A program made the position numbers and the translations under genes. A stretch of DNA of 41,709 nt from contig JBBQFD010000004.1 of NCBI GenBank assembly GCA_038321575.1, forward strand, positions 1-41,709. Reading direction: 5' to 3'. This stretch comes from JBBQFD01 sp038321575 (GTDB taxonomy: Bacteria > Bacillota_I > Bacilli_A > RF39 > UBA660). This document shows positions 24,429 through 32,205 of the stretch, one piece after another. Within the stretch, counting starts at the first letter, position 1. Each line of letters begins with the position of its first letter. A model generated the notes under the pieces. The model saw nothing but the letters and a program-made list of their open reading frames with translations, was not told the DNA's origin and made no database searches.

Positions 24429-26048
24429 ATGAAGGGCATTAATTTATCATTAGCGTTTAATTTAGAGCAAATTTATGATAACGCTAACTTTCAAATTAAT
24501 GATAATGATAAGGTTGGAATTACCGGCGTTAATGGCGCTGGTAAAACCACTCTTTTTAAACTTATCTTAAAAGAATTAACCCCTGATAGTGGAGAGTTAC
24601 AAATAAGTAATAAAAAAAGGATTGGTTATTTACCCCAAGAAGTTATCTTAGATGATATAAACATCACTGTATTTGACTATTTAATGACTGCTAGGCCATT
24701 AAAAGAACTAGAAGCAAGACTTACTAGAGAATACGATGAAGTAGCGGTAGAGACTGATTTAAAGCTACAAAACAAACTATTAAAAGATATCTCTAAGACT
24801 CAAGAGTTATTAGATTATTATCAGTATTATGAAGCTGAAAACATCTTATTTGAACTTATTAATAATATGCAAATTGATACTGCTTTATTAGATATGAAAT
24901 TAAACGACTTAAGTGGTGGTCAAAAATCAAAGATCGCTTTTGCTCATTTACTGTATTCTAATCCTGAAATACTACTTTTAGACGAACCAACGAATCATTT
25001 AGATGTAACAACTAGAGATTATATTATTAATTATCTAAAAGAATATAAAGGAACTATTTTGATTATCTCTCATGATATGCACTTTCTTGATCAAATCATT
25101 AATAAGACTCTATATATCGATAAAGTATCAAAGAAAATTACGGTTTATGAAGGTAACTACACTACCTTCTTAAAAAAAGCTAAACAAGCTAAAGATATTA
25201 AAGAAAAACTAATTGAAAAAGAAGACAATGAGATCAATAAATTACGTGATATTGTTTTACTATATTCAAATTCATCAGGTAAAAGAAAGAAAATGGCTCA
25301 AAGTCGTGAAAAAATGCTAGCTAAAAAAATGGATGCTAGAACCGGTAGTGATAAAACTTATAAAAGAATTAAACTTAATATTAAACCTAATCAAGAAGAA
25401 TCTAAAACACCACTTATTGTCAATAACCTAAGTTTTAGTTATCCCAATAGTAAGGAATTATTCCATAACTTATCTTTTCTTATCAATCGTAAAGAAAGAT
25501 TCTTAATTGTTGGTGAAAACGGCGTCGGTAAGTCGACCTTACTGAAACTCTTGATGAATATCCTAACCCCCAAAGAAGGAACCATCTATTTTGGTTCTAA
25601 AACCGATGTTGCTTACTATGCTCAAGAACAAGAAGAACTAAATCGCGATAAAAATGTTTTAGAAAACATTGATGATGGAACTTACTCTTTAAAAGAAATC
25701 AGAACCATTCTAGGTAGTTTTTTATTCCATGGGGATGATGTTTTTAAACAAGCTAACGTTTTATCACCAGGAGAAAGAGCTAGAATAGCGCTATGTAAAA
25801 CTATGATTAAACGTGCTAACTTATTACTATTAGATGAACCAACTAACCATTTAGATCCTGACACCCAAAAGATTATAGGTGAGAATTTTAGTAGTTATAA
25901 TGGAACAATTATTCTGGTAAGTCATAACCCAGAATTCGTTAATATGATTGGTATTGATCGTATGCTTATCTTACCAAGCGGTAAAATAACCAACTATTCA
26001 GAAGAAAAGCTTGACTATTATTACAGATTAAACACTAAAAATGAATAA
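24429..26048 (+). CDS. ABC-F family ATPase (ribosome-associated type)
   Basis: Protein of 539 residues with two ATP-binding cassettes and no membrane segments. First cassette: Walker A GVNGAGKTTL, signature LSGGQKSKIAFA, Walker B LLLDEPTNHLD. A charged linker of about 80 residues follows (roughly 235-320, VSKKITVYEGNYTTFLKKAK ... KRKKMAQSREKMLAKK). Second cassette: GENGVGKSTLLKLL, LSPGERARIALC, LLLDEPTNHLD. ABC-F proteins act at the ribosomal E site, either as housekeeping factors (EttA, Uup, YbiT, YkpA) or antibiotic protection proteins. Sequence alone does not decide; no regulatory leader is seen upstream, which favours a housekeeping role. Ribosome binding site ggtgat. Confidence 0.92.
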   Translation: MKGINLSLAFNLEQIYDNANFQINDNDKVGITGVNGAGKTTLFKLILKELTPDSGELQISNKKRIGYLPQEVILDDINITVFDYLMTARPLKELEARLTREYDEVAVETDLKLQNKLLKDISKTQELLDYYQYYEAENILFELINNMQIDTALLDMKLNDLSGGQKSKIAFAHLLYSNPEILLLDEPTNHLDVTTRDYIINYLKEYKGTILIISHDMHFLDQIINKTLYIDKVSKKITVYEGNYTTFLKKAKQAKDIKEKLIEKEDNEINKLRDIVLLYSNSSGKRKKMAQSREKMLAKKMDARTGSDKTYKRIKLNIKPNQEESKTPLIVNNLSFSYPNSKELFHNLSFLINRKERFLIVGENGVGKSTLLKLLMNILTPKEGTIYFGSKTDVAYYAQEQEELNRDKNVLENIDDGTYSLKEIRTILGSFLFHGDDVFKQANVLSPGERARIALCKTMIKRANLLLLDEPTNHLDPDTQKIIGENFSSYNGTIILVSHNPEFVNMIGIDRMLILPSGKITNYSEEKLDYYYRLNTKNE

Positions 26049-26053
26049 ATAAC

Positions 26054-26082
26054 TTGCATATTCCTTATTTTTATGGTAAATT
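26054..26082 (+). promoter_or_regulatory. Promoter of the zinc-ribbon gene
   Basis: -35 TTGCAT at 26054-26059, 17-base spacer, -10 TAAATT at 26077-26082 preceded by TGG. The leader would be about 86 bases, unusually long for this window. Confidence 0.6.
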
Positions 26083-26100
26083 ATAAGTGGTTTAAAAATT

Positions 26101-26174
26101 ATTTCGATACTTCCCTTTATTTTCGGAGTCCAAATAATCTATTAAATCAAATTTATAAAGGAGGGTTTCGAAAA
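26101..26174 (+). promoter_or_regulatory. Leader hairpin masking the ribosome binding site
   Basis: Bases 26101-26120 can pair with 26155-26174 over 20 positions: 15 Watson-Crick pairs, 2 G-U and 3 mismatches, with a 34-base loop. The right arm runs from ataaaggagggt through the last base before the ATG at 26175, so the whole Shine-Dalgarno sequence is buried. A competing local hairpin in the left part (ACTTCC with GGAGT near 26109-26129) could release it. This looks like an RNA thermometer or riboregulator; no known riboswitch class is recognised. Confidence 0.5.
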
Positions 26175-26366
26175 ATGGAAGACAAAACAATAGTTTGTAA
26201 AGACTGTGGTAAAGAATTCGTATTCTCAGTAAGAGAACAAGAATTCTACAAAGAAAAAGGATTTACTAATGAACCAGTTAGATGTAAAGACTGTCGTGAT
26301 AAGAAAAAAGCTGAAAGAAATAATTTCAGAAGTAACAACAGATTTAACAGAGACGAAAGAGTTTAG
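26175..26366 (+). CDS. Small zinc-ribbon protein
   Basis: Protein of 63 residues. MEDKTIVCKDCGKEFVFSV then REQEFYKEKGF and EPVRCKDCRDKKKAE match the small zinc-ribbon domain family (two CxxC pairs: CKDC at the start, CKDC later) common in Firmicutes and often annotated only as a zinc-ribbon protein. The tail is rich in Arg, Asn and Phe (RNNFRSNNRFNRDERV), suggesting nucleic acid binding. Molecular function is unknown. The ATG at 26175 has a very strong aaggaggg, which is sequestered in the leader hairpin; a longer reading from upstream would run through that leader and is rejected. Confidence 0.88.
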   Translation: MEDKTIVCKDCGKEFVFSVREQEFYKEKGFTNEPVRCKDCRDKKKAERNNFRSNNRFNRDERV

Positions 26367-26373
26367 TAAGATC

Positions 26374-26404
26374 AACTCTTAAAGAAATTTAAGAGTTTTC
26401 TTTT
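26374..26404 (+). terminator. Terminator after the zinc-ribbon gene
   Basis: Perfect ten-pair stem AACTCTTAAA / TTTAAGAGTT with a GAAA tetraloop, then TTCTTTT. Confidence 0.9.
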
Positions 26405-26413
26405 ACTTAAGTA

Positions 26414-26442
26414 TTGTTATTTATATATATATTTGATAAAAT
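26414..26442 (+). promoter_or_regulatory. tRNA-His promoter
   Basis: -35 TTGTTA at 26414-26419, 17-base spacer, -10 TAAAAT at 26437-26442 preceded by TGA. The start site would be a few bases before the mature tRNA end. Confidence 0.6.
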
Positions 26443-26452
26443 ATTAAGGCAT

Positions 26453-26529
26453 GGCGATGTTGGTGAAGTGGTTAACACGGTAGATTGTGGTTCTATTATG
26501 CGTCGGTTCGACTCCGATACGTCGCCCCA
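26453..26529 (+). tRNA. tRNA-His (GTG)
   Basis: Full cloverleaf. Acceptor GCGATGT / ACGTCGC, with the histidine-specific extra G at -1 (26453) opposite C73 (26526) and an encoded CCA (26527-26529). D stem GTG/CAC with loop containing GTGGTTAA; anticodon stem GTAGA / TCTAT around TTGTGGT (anticodon GTG); T arm GTCGG-TTCGACT-CCGAT. The wobble G34 of this tRNA is a target of Tgt/QueA (queuosine), encoded 3 kb downstream. Confidence 0.97.
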
Positions 26530-26543
26530 TTAAATAAATAAAG

Positions 26544-26571
26544 CGAATTCCGCTAAGGGGTTCGTTTTTTT
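26544..26571 (+). terminator. Terminator after tRNA-His
   Basis: Eight-pair stem CGAATTCC / GGGGTTCG (two G-U pairs), loop GCTAA, then seven T. Confidence 0.85.
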
Positions 26572-26596
26572 GTTATATATAGCATAATTAGATATA

Positions 26597-26715
26597 GGAG
26601 TGATACAAACAGATGGGGGAAAATATTAACTAACAGTAGTAATCATCGTCGCGGGAAAAAAGTAATATTTGCAGAAAACAATTTAGTCGGAAGATTTCAA
26701 AACATTATTAAATAA
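26597..26715 (+). pseudogene. Possible 33-residue ORF broken by one base in a G run
   Basis: A ribosome binding site (aggagtgat) precedes ATG 26612, but the reading frame ends after six codons (MGENIN). If one G of the GGGGG run at 26614-26618 is skipped, the frame continues as MGKILTNSSNHRRGKK then VIFAENNLVGRFQNIIK to TAA 26713-26715. The composition looks protein-like and basic. This could be a decayed gene, a sequencing error in a homopolymer, or slippage-controlled expression. I do not recognise the product. Confidence 0.35.
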
Positions 26716-26792
26716 CTTTTAAACTTAATTTTACACTTATTAACAATTATTTAAAGCTTATATTTGTTTATAAAAGAACACTATGATATGAT

Positions 26793-26798
26793 TATAAT
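26793..26798 (+). promoter_or_regulatory. -10 box before the 66-residue gene
   Basis: TATAAT with no clear -35; the start site near 26805 would again fall at the ribosome binding site GAGGTG (26800-26805), five bases before the GTG start. Confidence 0.45.
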
Positions 26799-26810
26799 AG
26801 AGGTGTTATT

Positions 26811-27011
26811 GTGAAACAAGATAAAGATAAAGTCGAGGTTGAAAATAATACAATCGAGTTTGATGTTGAAAAAGAAATGGTTGGGGAAACTAATCGTGAA
26901 TACGACCCATTAAATGAAGAACCAGCTATTTTAAATGTCGCAAAAATCAAGCATGATAAAATCATGTTGGAGGATTTAATTGATGAACGAACAAATAATA
27001 GCGATAAATAA
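26811..27011 (+). CDS. Unknown 66-residue acidic protein
   Basis: GTG start with GAGGTG five bases upstream. The product is highly charged, acidic and hydrophilic (MKQDKDKVEVENNTIEFDVE ..., EYDPLNEEPAILNVAKIKHD), with no membrane or cysteine residues and little predicted tertiary structure. Its end overlaps the next gene by 29 bases, whose ribosome binding site lies within it, so the two are translated together. Not recognised. Partner, chaperone-like or regulatory roles toward the 556-residue protein are possible but unsupported. Confidence 0.65.
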   Translation: MKQDKDKVEVENNTIEFDVEKEMVGETNREYDPLNEEPAILNVAKIKHDKIMLEDLIDERTNNSDK

Positions 27012-28653
27012 TTTTCTTTCAAATATAAAAAGCAATAACATTAATATGTATAAACAATTGGCAGGATATAATATTAATCCCATCACAAAGGGTGAGGATA
27101 TTAGATCAATAAGAGATTATTGTGCTGATTATGTATCTGATAAACTAATTAATGAAAAATATAAACAAATGCAGGGTGAAAGCAGTGAAGTTATATCTAC
27201 TATAATTGAATACCAAGATCAAAAGGAAGATAGTTTTATTCATATTAATACTACTTTCAGGAATGATGATATTAGCCCATTGCGTGATGAAATAAAATTA
27301 TATATTCCTACTGATGCTGACTCAATGGCTAATGATATAAAAAAAGTATATGACTTTTTAATAAATAATAAAATATCGTTTGCTTCTAAGATATCGCCAA
27401 GAATTAGAGCAGAACTATTTGTTTTGCGATTAAGTAATGTTGAAGATGCTAAAAAAGTGACTGACTTTTATAGTGAATATAAGAATTTAAAAGGTAAGAA
27501 TGTTAGTGTTAATCCATTCTTACCAAATATTAATGGAATAGGTGTAGCAAAAGATACTTACACAACTAGTTATAATTCTTTTCTTGCGGACTTACTTACC
27601 GAATATAGAGAAAAACACAAGGATTCTAATCTTGATCATAATAAATTATTTGATGAGTTTACTAGTTTTGTTCAATCTAAATCTCATAGTTTTATTGTTT
27701 CAAAGGATAAGTTCTTATTAAAAACAATTACTAAAGGTTTAGAAGACATTAAGAATAATAATAATCCTTTGGAAAACATGCAAGTAAATTATAATGTTGA
27801 ATATGATCATCAACTTTTCAATCAATATAAAAGAGAACATTATGGTGCTAGCTATGTATATGTTGCTAAAGATGGACAAAAAATTGATCAATACAACGAC
27901 CCGACTTTATACATAAAATTACAAAAAAATAATTGTTTACAAAAAATATATTTCGATAGCTATGGTAAGTCTCCAGAAGCAAACTATCAATTAAACCCTA
28001 AAATCGCTAAGAATATATCATACCAAATTGATATTTTAAACGATCATTCTTTGGATGAAAACAGTAATGTTAAAATCAACTTTAAAGATCAACGAGTTGG
28101 TGAATTATTACCATATTTATATGCTCAAATGGCAATAGATTATAAAGATTGTAATACTTATCGCGCATTAGAAATTATGAATGTTGTTAAAAAGCAAATA
28201 ATTGAAAAACAAGCAAACAGTTTGGTCTCTACCTATAAGAATAGCAAAGGGTTAGAGATGAAATCTAGCTATCCAATTATTAAAACAGGAAATGGTACAA
28301 TCGGGATTGAAGCGTTAGAAAATGGTTTCTTCAATCTATATCTAAGCAGAAAAGATAAAATACAAAAAATAAGTAATATTCTTATAACTATTGACAATGA
28401 TTTAATTAACGGTGTGGATACTTCAGCACAAGAATATCGTCAAGGATTAGCTAATTTATTGCTTGATGAAGAGCGCAATGCAAGAATGATTAAAGAACGT
28501 AATGGAGATTTTGGTATTATTGAATTTGATAACAAGAGAAAGCAAATTAATAAGTTTATGCGTGATAAACAAGATTTGCTAAAACTATCCAGAGAAAGAC
28601 AACTGGGTATTGTTGGTGAAGTAGTAACCGAAGAGGAATCGTTTACAAGATAA
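26983..28653 (+). CDS. Unknown 556-residue protein
   Basis: Not securely recognised. ATG 26983 follows GGAGG (26969-26973); TTG 26980 is the alternative. No signal peptide or membrane segment; rich in Lys, Asn, Asp and Ile. Residues about 107-210 (IPTDADSMANDIKKVYDFLI ... SFASKISPR ... VLRLSN ... GIGVAK) weakly recall the HopA1-like domain found in some effector and lanthipeptide-associated proteins; that is a hunch from motif spacing. The C-terminal 60 residues are charged and helical (LLLDEERNARMIKERNGDF). No terminator is seen after the gene, and the next gene has its own -10 box. Confidence 0.75.
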   Translation: MNEQIIAINNFLSNIKSNNINMYKQLAGYNINPITKGEDIRSIRDYCADYVSDKLINEKYKQMQGESSEVISTIIEYQDQKEDSFIHINTTFRNDDISPLRDEIKLYIPTDADSMANDIKKVYDFLINNKISFASKISPRIRAELFVLRLSNVEDAKKVTDFYSEYKNLKGKNVSVNPFLPNINGIGVAKDTYTTSYNSFLADLLTEYREKHKDSNLDHNKLFDEFTSFVQSKSHSFIVSKDKFLLKTITKGLEDIKNNNNPLENMQVNYNVEYDHQLFNQYKREHYGASYVYVAKDGQKIDQYNDPTLYIKLQKNNCLQKIYFDSYGKSPEANYQLNPKIAKNISYQIDILNDHSLDENSNVKINFKDQRVGELLPYLYAQMAIDYKDCNTYRALEIMNVVKKQIIEKQANSLVSTYKNSKGLEMKSSYPIIKTGNGTIGIEALENGFFNLYLSRKDKIQKISNILITIDNDLINGVDTSAQEYRQGLANLLLDEERNARMIKERNGDFGIIEFDNKRKQINKFMRDKQDLLKLSRERQLGIVGEVVTEEESFTR

Positions 28654-28697
28654 AAAATCTATCGATAAGATTAAGTTGTGAAAGGGTTTAGTTTATA

Positions 28698-28706
28698 TGC
28701 TATAAT
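28698..28706 (+). promoter_or_regulatory. Extended -10 promoter of the metallophosphatase gene
   Basis: TGCTATAAT, 38 bases before the start codon. Confidence 0.55.
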
Positions 28707-28743
28707 TATTAAGATAACAACCAAGGGATTTAATGGAGGATAT

Positions 28744-29448
28744 ATGCATAAGATCGCTATTTTTTCAGATATTCATGGTAATTTACAAGCTCTTGAAACC
28801 ATTATTAATGATATAAAAAATAATAATTTTGATGAAATAATATGTTTAGGTGATATCGTTGCGATTGGACCTAACCCTAAAGAGTGTTTAGATATTATAT
28901 TAAACAATGATATTAAAATGGTTTTAGGCAACCACGAGATGTATATTACTAGAGGTACTCATTTCGAAAAGAAATTAACTACCTCAGAAATAGAACATCA
29001 TTTATGGGTTAAAACAAGTTTAACTCAATCACAAAAAGAAAAACTAGAAAAATTAGATTTAAATTATGATATTAAGTTGGGGAAAACAACCTTTGCTTTT
29101 ATGCATTTTCCCTATAATGAAGCCACTGACAATTTCTATGAACTTCAAGCACTTAAAGAATATCAAATTGATGTCATATTTAAGAATTATAATTACGACT
29201 ATATTTTTTATGGTCATGAACATCGTTCAAATACATTTATTAGTAAAGATAAGCAATATATTGATGTTGGCAGTAGCGGCTGTACACCTGATAATAAAAC
29301 ATTTTATACTATATTGGATTATGATGGTGAAAACATCAAAATTACTAAGAAGGAACTAGAATATGATCGTAATCTTTTTGAAAAAACTATAATTAACGCT
29401 GATTACCCTGAAAAAGAATTAATTTTAAAATTATTTTATAAAATGTAA
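28744..29448 (+). CDS. Calcineurin-like metallophosphatase (YfcE/MJ0936-type)
   Basis: Protein of 234 residues with the full metallophosphatase set: SDIHGN (metal Asp and His), CLGDIVAIGP (metal Asp), GNHEMY, FMHFPYN and YGHEHRSN. The family includes small phosphodiesterases active on model substrates and diadenosine or cyclic nucleotide compounds; the natural substrate is unknown. The ATG at 28744 follows ggagg; longer in-frame reading would enter the promoter. Single-gene unit ending in a UUCG-loop terminator. Confidence 0.9.
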   Translation: MHKIAIFSDIHGNLQALETIINDIKNNNFDEIICLGDIVAIGPNPKECLDIILNNDIKMVLGNHEMYITRGTHFEKKLTTSEIEHHLWVKTSLTQSQKEKLEKLDLNYDIKLGKTTFAFMHFPYNEATDNFYELQALKEYQIDVIFKNYNYDYIFYGHEHRSNTFISKDKQYIDVGSSGCTPDNKTFYTILDYDGENIKITKKELEYDRNLFEKTIINADYPEKELILKLFYKM

Positions 29449-29470
29449 ACAAACTTCGGTTTGTTTTTTT
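29447..29470 (+). terminator. UUCG-tetraloop terminator
   Basis: Perfect eight-pair stem AAACAAAC / GTTTGTTT capped by TTCG, then T-run. The stop codon of the phosphatase gene touches the left arm. Confidence 0.92.
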
Positions 29471-29501
29471 GTTATTAAATATGTCTCAAACCATGATTTT
29501 G

Positions 29502-29510
29502 TGGTATAAT
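29502..29510 (+). promoter_or_regulatory. Extended -10 promoter giving a leaderless tgt message
   Basis: TGGTATAAT ends six bases before ATG 29517. With the usual 6-7 base distance, transcription starts at or next to the start codon. No Shine-Dalgarno sequence is present in that gap. Confidence 0.65.
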
Positions 29511-29516
29511 TCTTAT

Positions 29517-30653
29517 ATGAAAAAAGAAGCAATAAAATTCACAATTATAAATACTTCTAGCGATACCAAAGCTAGATATGCCAAGATGGAAACTCCTCAT
29601 GGTGTAGTTGAAACCCCAATGTTTATGCCAGTGGGGACTTTAGCGACCGTTAAATTCCTATCACCTGAGGAATTATACACTATTGGTAGTCAAGTAATCT
29701 TGAGTAATACATATCACTGTTGGTTAAGACCAGGTCACGAGATTATTAAAGCAGCCGGTGGCTTACATAAGTTTATGAATTATAATAAACCGATGTTAAC
29801 TGATAGCGGTGGTTTTCAAGTCTTTTCGCTTGCGAAAATTCGTGATATAAAAGAAGAAGGCGTTTATTTTAAGAATCATTTAAACGGCGATGCTTTATTT
29901 TTAAGCCCTGAATTATCAATTCAAATTCAAAATGATTTAGGTGCTGATATTATCATGAGTTTTGATGAATGCGTCCCTTTTCCTGCTACTTATGATTATG
30001 TTAAAGATAGTGTCGAAAGAACTCTTAGATGGGCTAAAAGAGGGCAAGAAGCACACATGAGAGATGATCAAGCACTATTTGGGATTGTTCAAGGAGGGAA
30101 GTATTCTGATCTAAGAGAATATTGTGCTAAAGAATTAGTAAAGATGAACTTTCCTGGTTATTCAATTGGAGGAACTAGTGTTGGTGAAGATAAACCAACT
30201 ATGTATCAAATGGTTGAAGATGGCATTCGTTATCTTCCAATAGATAAACCAAGATATTTAATGGGTGTAGGAACTGTTGATGCGATATTCGCTGGTGTTG
30301 AACGCGGGATTGATATGTTTGATTGCGTTTTACCAACAAGAATTGCTAGACATGGTACTGCCATGACTAGTATGGGTCGTATTAATCTTCGTAATAAACA
30401 ATATGAAGCAGATTTTACTGCTTTAGATCCCGCTTGCGATTGTGAATGCTGTTTGAAGTATACTAAAGCATATCTTCGTCATTTAATTAAATGTAATGAA
30501 GGACTAGGAATGAGATTATTATCAATTCATAACTTACGTTTCTTACTCCATTTAATGGAAGAAATAAGAACATCAATTAAAGAAGATCGTTTCTTAGAAT
30601 TAAAAGAAACATATTATAAAAAATTAGATTTAGGTAAAGAGAAGGCATATTAA
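29517..30653 (+). CDS. tgt: tRNA-guanine transglycosylase (Tgt)
   Basis: Protein of 378 residues. Tgt swaps G34 for preQ1 in tRNAs for His, Tyr, Asn and Asp. Motifs: TDSGGFQVFS (general acid/base Asp), SFDECVPFPA, FGIVQGG, the nucleophile region GIDMFDCVLPTRIARHG, and zinc ligands CDCECC then H in YTKAYLRHL. ATG 29517 is chosen because the family begins with this KFTI strand; an in-frame earlier start would lie in the promoter and upstream terminator. Its stop overlaps queA (TAATG). tgt before queA reverses the commonest order. Confidence 0.97.
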   Translation: MKKEAIKFTIINTSSDTKARYAKMETPHGVVETPMFMPVGTLATVKFLSPEELYTIGSQVILSNTYHCWLRPGHEIIKAAGGLHKFMNYNKPMLTDSGGFQVFSLAKIRDIKEEGVYFKNHLNGDALFLSPELSIQIQNDLGADIIMSFDECVPFPATYDYVKDSVERTLRWAKRGQEAHMRDDQALFGIVQGGKYSDLREYCAKELVKMNFPGYSIGGTSVGEDKPTMYQMVEDGIRYLPIDKPRYLMGVGTVDAIFAGVERGIDMFDCVLPTRIARHGTAMTSMGRINLRNKQYEADFTALDPACDCECCLKYTKAYLRHLIKCNEGLGMRLLSIHNLRFLLHLMEEIRTSIKEDRFLELKETYYKKLDLGKEKAY

Positions 30654-31687
30654 TGAGAACTAATGATTTTGATTTTAAACTTCCACTTGATTTAATTGCT
30701 CAGCATCCATTAAAGGATCGCGCAACATCAAAGTTAATGGTCGTTGATATTGCTACAAAAGATATTTCCCATAAGCATTTCTATGATATTATTGATTATC
30801 TTAATGAAGGCGATGTCTTAGTTTTAAATAACACAAAAGTTATTCCTGCTAGATTAAATGGTTATCGTCAAGATACTAATGGTCATATTGAACTAGTAAT
30901 TTTAAAATTATTACCAGATGATACTATTGAGTGCTTAGTTGGTAACTCTAAATCAATTAAATTAAATACGAAAGTTATTTTCGGTAATTATGATTTAGTG
31001 GCTACTTGCACGGAACTAAAAGATGATGGTATTCGTATGTTTAAACTTGATTATGATGGAATCTTTTTAGAAGTATTAGATCGTTTAGGGGAAATGCCCT
31101 TGCCACCATATATTAAAGAAAAATTATTAGATAATAATCGTTATCAAACCGTTTATGCTAAAGAATTAGGTAGTGCTGCAGCACCAACGGCCGGTCTCCA
31201 CTTTACTCCTGAATTATTAAAAAAAATAAGTGATAAGGGTATTATTATCACTTATATAACGCTTCATATTGGTCTGGGAACCTTTCGCCCGGTTGTTGTT
31301 AATGATGTCTTAAATCATCATATGCATAAAGAAAGTTATTTCTTGACTAAAGAAACATCAGATATTTTAAATAATGCTAAAAAAAACAATAAAAAAATTA
31401 TTGCTGTTGGTACAACTACTGTTAGAACTTTAGAGACAGTTATGACTAAATACAACCAATTTAAAGAGGCTTATGGAGAAACTGATATATTTATCTACCC
31501 TGGTTATCAATTTAAAGCAATTGACGCTTTAATTACTAATTTTCATCTACCTAAATCAACCTTAATGATGCTAGTAAGTGCCTATGCTAGTAAAGATTTA
31601 ATCATGCAAGCATATGATACTGCTATTGAAGAAAAATATCGATTTTTCTCATTTGGTGATAGTATGTTATTAATAAAAGATAAGTAA
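30653..31687 (+). CDS. queA: S-adenosylmethionine:tRNA ribosyltransferase-isomerase QueA
   Basis: Protein of 344 residues. QueA converts preQ1 in tRNA to epoxyqueuosine using the ribose of SAM. Signatures: FKLPLDLIAQHPLKDRATSK, VLNNTKVIPARLNG, GEMPLPPYIK, AAPTAGLHFTPELL and GLGTFRPV; the C-terminus has NFHLPKSTLMMLVSA. The ATG shares its A with the tgt stop, so the two are coupled. No queuosine precursor genes (queCDEF) or transporter are in the window. Confidence 0.97.
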   Translation: MRTNDFDFKLPLDLIAQHPLKDRATSKLMVVDIATKDISHKHFYDIIDYLNEGDVLVLNNTKVIPARLNGYRQDTNGHIELVILKLLPDDTIECLVGNSKSIKLNTKVIFGNYDLVATCTELKDDGIRMFKLDYDGIFLEVLDRLGEMPLPPYIKEKLLDNNRYQTVYAKELGSAAAPTAGLHFTPELLKKISDKGIIITYITLHIGLGTFRPVVVNDVLNHHMHKESYFLTKETSDILNNAKKNNKKIIAVGTTTVRTLETVMTKYNQFKEAYGETDIFIYPGYQFKAIDALITNFHLPKSTLMMLVSAYASKDLIMQAYDTAIEEKYRFFSFGDSMLLIKDK

Positions 31688-31743
31688 TTACTTTTTATTT
31701 TTATAATATTTAAAAAAGCACGATAAGAATATCTTTTCATATA

Positions 31744-31764
31744 AAAAAGGACTATGTCCTTTTT
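31744..31764. terminator. Bidirectional terminator between queA and mscL
   Basis: Nine-pair stem AAAAAGGAC / GTCCTTTTT with loop TAT; flanked by A and T runs so it can act on both strands. The mscL stop codon lies at its right edge. Bases 31688-31743 between queA and the hairpin hold nothing recognisable. Confidence 0.85.
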
Positions 31765-32128
31765 ATTTTTTCTTTAATAAATCTCTAATTTCTTCTAAAA
31801 GTTTTATATCTTCGCTTTTAACAATTTTAACTTCAGGTTTAGGTTTCTTGATCTTATTTAAGAACTTAATAAACATGAATATTACGGCTGCTACAATTAA
31901 GAAATCAACTACACTTTGGATGAATAAGCCGTAATAAATATAAGAATTACCAATGGTGAAACTTAAACTTGCAAAATTTAATCCCCCTAATATAATACCA
32001 ATTAAAGGCATTAAGATATTGGTTACTAGTGAAGTAACAATTTTACCTAAAGCAGCACCAATAACAACCCCAATAGCTAGATCTAAGACATTACCTTTTT
32101 TAAGAAACTCTTCAAACTCTTTTATCAT
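31763..32128 (-). CDS. mscL: Large-conductance mechanosensitive channel MscL
   Basis: Protein of 121 residues with two membrane helices. The N-terminal FEEFLKKGNVLDLAIGVVIG and AALGKIVTSLVTNILMPLIG are the MscL signature (gate-forming first helix); the periplasmic loop is short, and a charged C-terminal helix (EDIKLLEEIRDLLKKK) follows the second helix. It releases solutes on hypo-osmotic shock. Ribosome binding site AGGAGGT on the minus strand, with a TATAAT 18 bases before the start codon. Confidence 0.97.
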   Translation of the reverse strand: MIKEFEEFLKKGNVLDLAIGVVIGAALGKIVTSLVTNILMPLIGIILGGLNFASLSFTIGNSYIYYGLFIQSVVDFLIVAAVIFMFIKFLNKIKKPKPEVKIVKSEDIKLLEEIRDLLKKK

Positions 32129-32145
32129 AAATACCTCCTAATTAT

Positions 32146-32151
32146 ATTATA
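32146..32151 (-). promoter_or_regulatory. mscL -10 box
   Basis: TATAAT on the minus strand. The start site (about 32139) again coincides with the Shine-Dalgarno sequence (32139-32133). Confidence 0.55.
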
Positions 32152-32183
32152 CAACAAGAAGGAAAATATTTCACACAATAAAA

Positions 32184-32205
32184 AAAGATAATATTAATTA
32201 TCTTT
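32184..32205 (-). terminator. Terminator of the 117-residue unknown gene
   Basis: Nine-pair stem AAAGATAAT / ATTATCTTT with a four-base loop. On the minus strand the stop codon (32206-32204) touches the left arm and the T-run follows. Confidence 0.8.

Larger units (their letters stand above)
26367..26810 (+). other. Gene-poor stretch around tRNA-His
   Basis: Apart from the zinc-ribbon terminator, tRNA-His with its promoter and terminator, and the broken small ORF, nothing is recognised here. Bases 26716-26790 are AT-rich and appear empty up to the next -10 box. Confidence 0.6.

Noticed and set aside
28654..28697. Palindrome AATCTATCGATAAGATT after the 556-residue gene as a terminator
   Set aside because: The stem is short and interrupted and no T-run follows it.
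29448..29516. preQ1 riboswitch before tgt-queA
   Set aside because: The space between the upstream terminator, the promoter and the tgt start is too short to hold one, and no such fold is seen.
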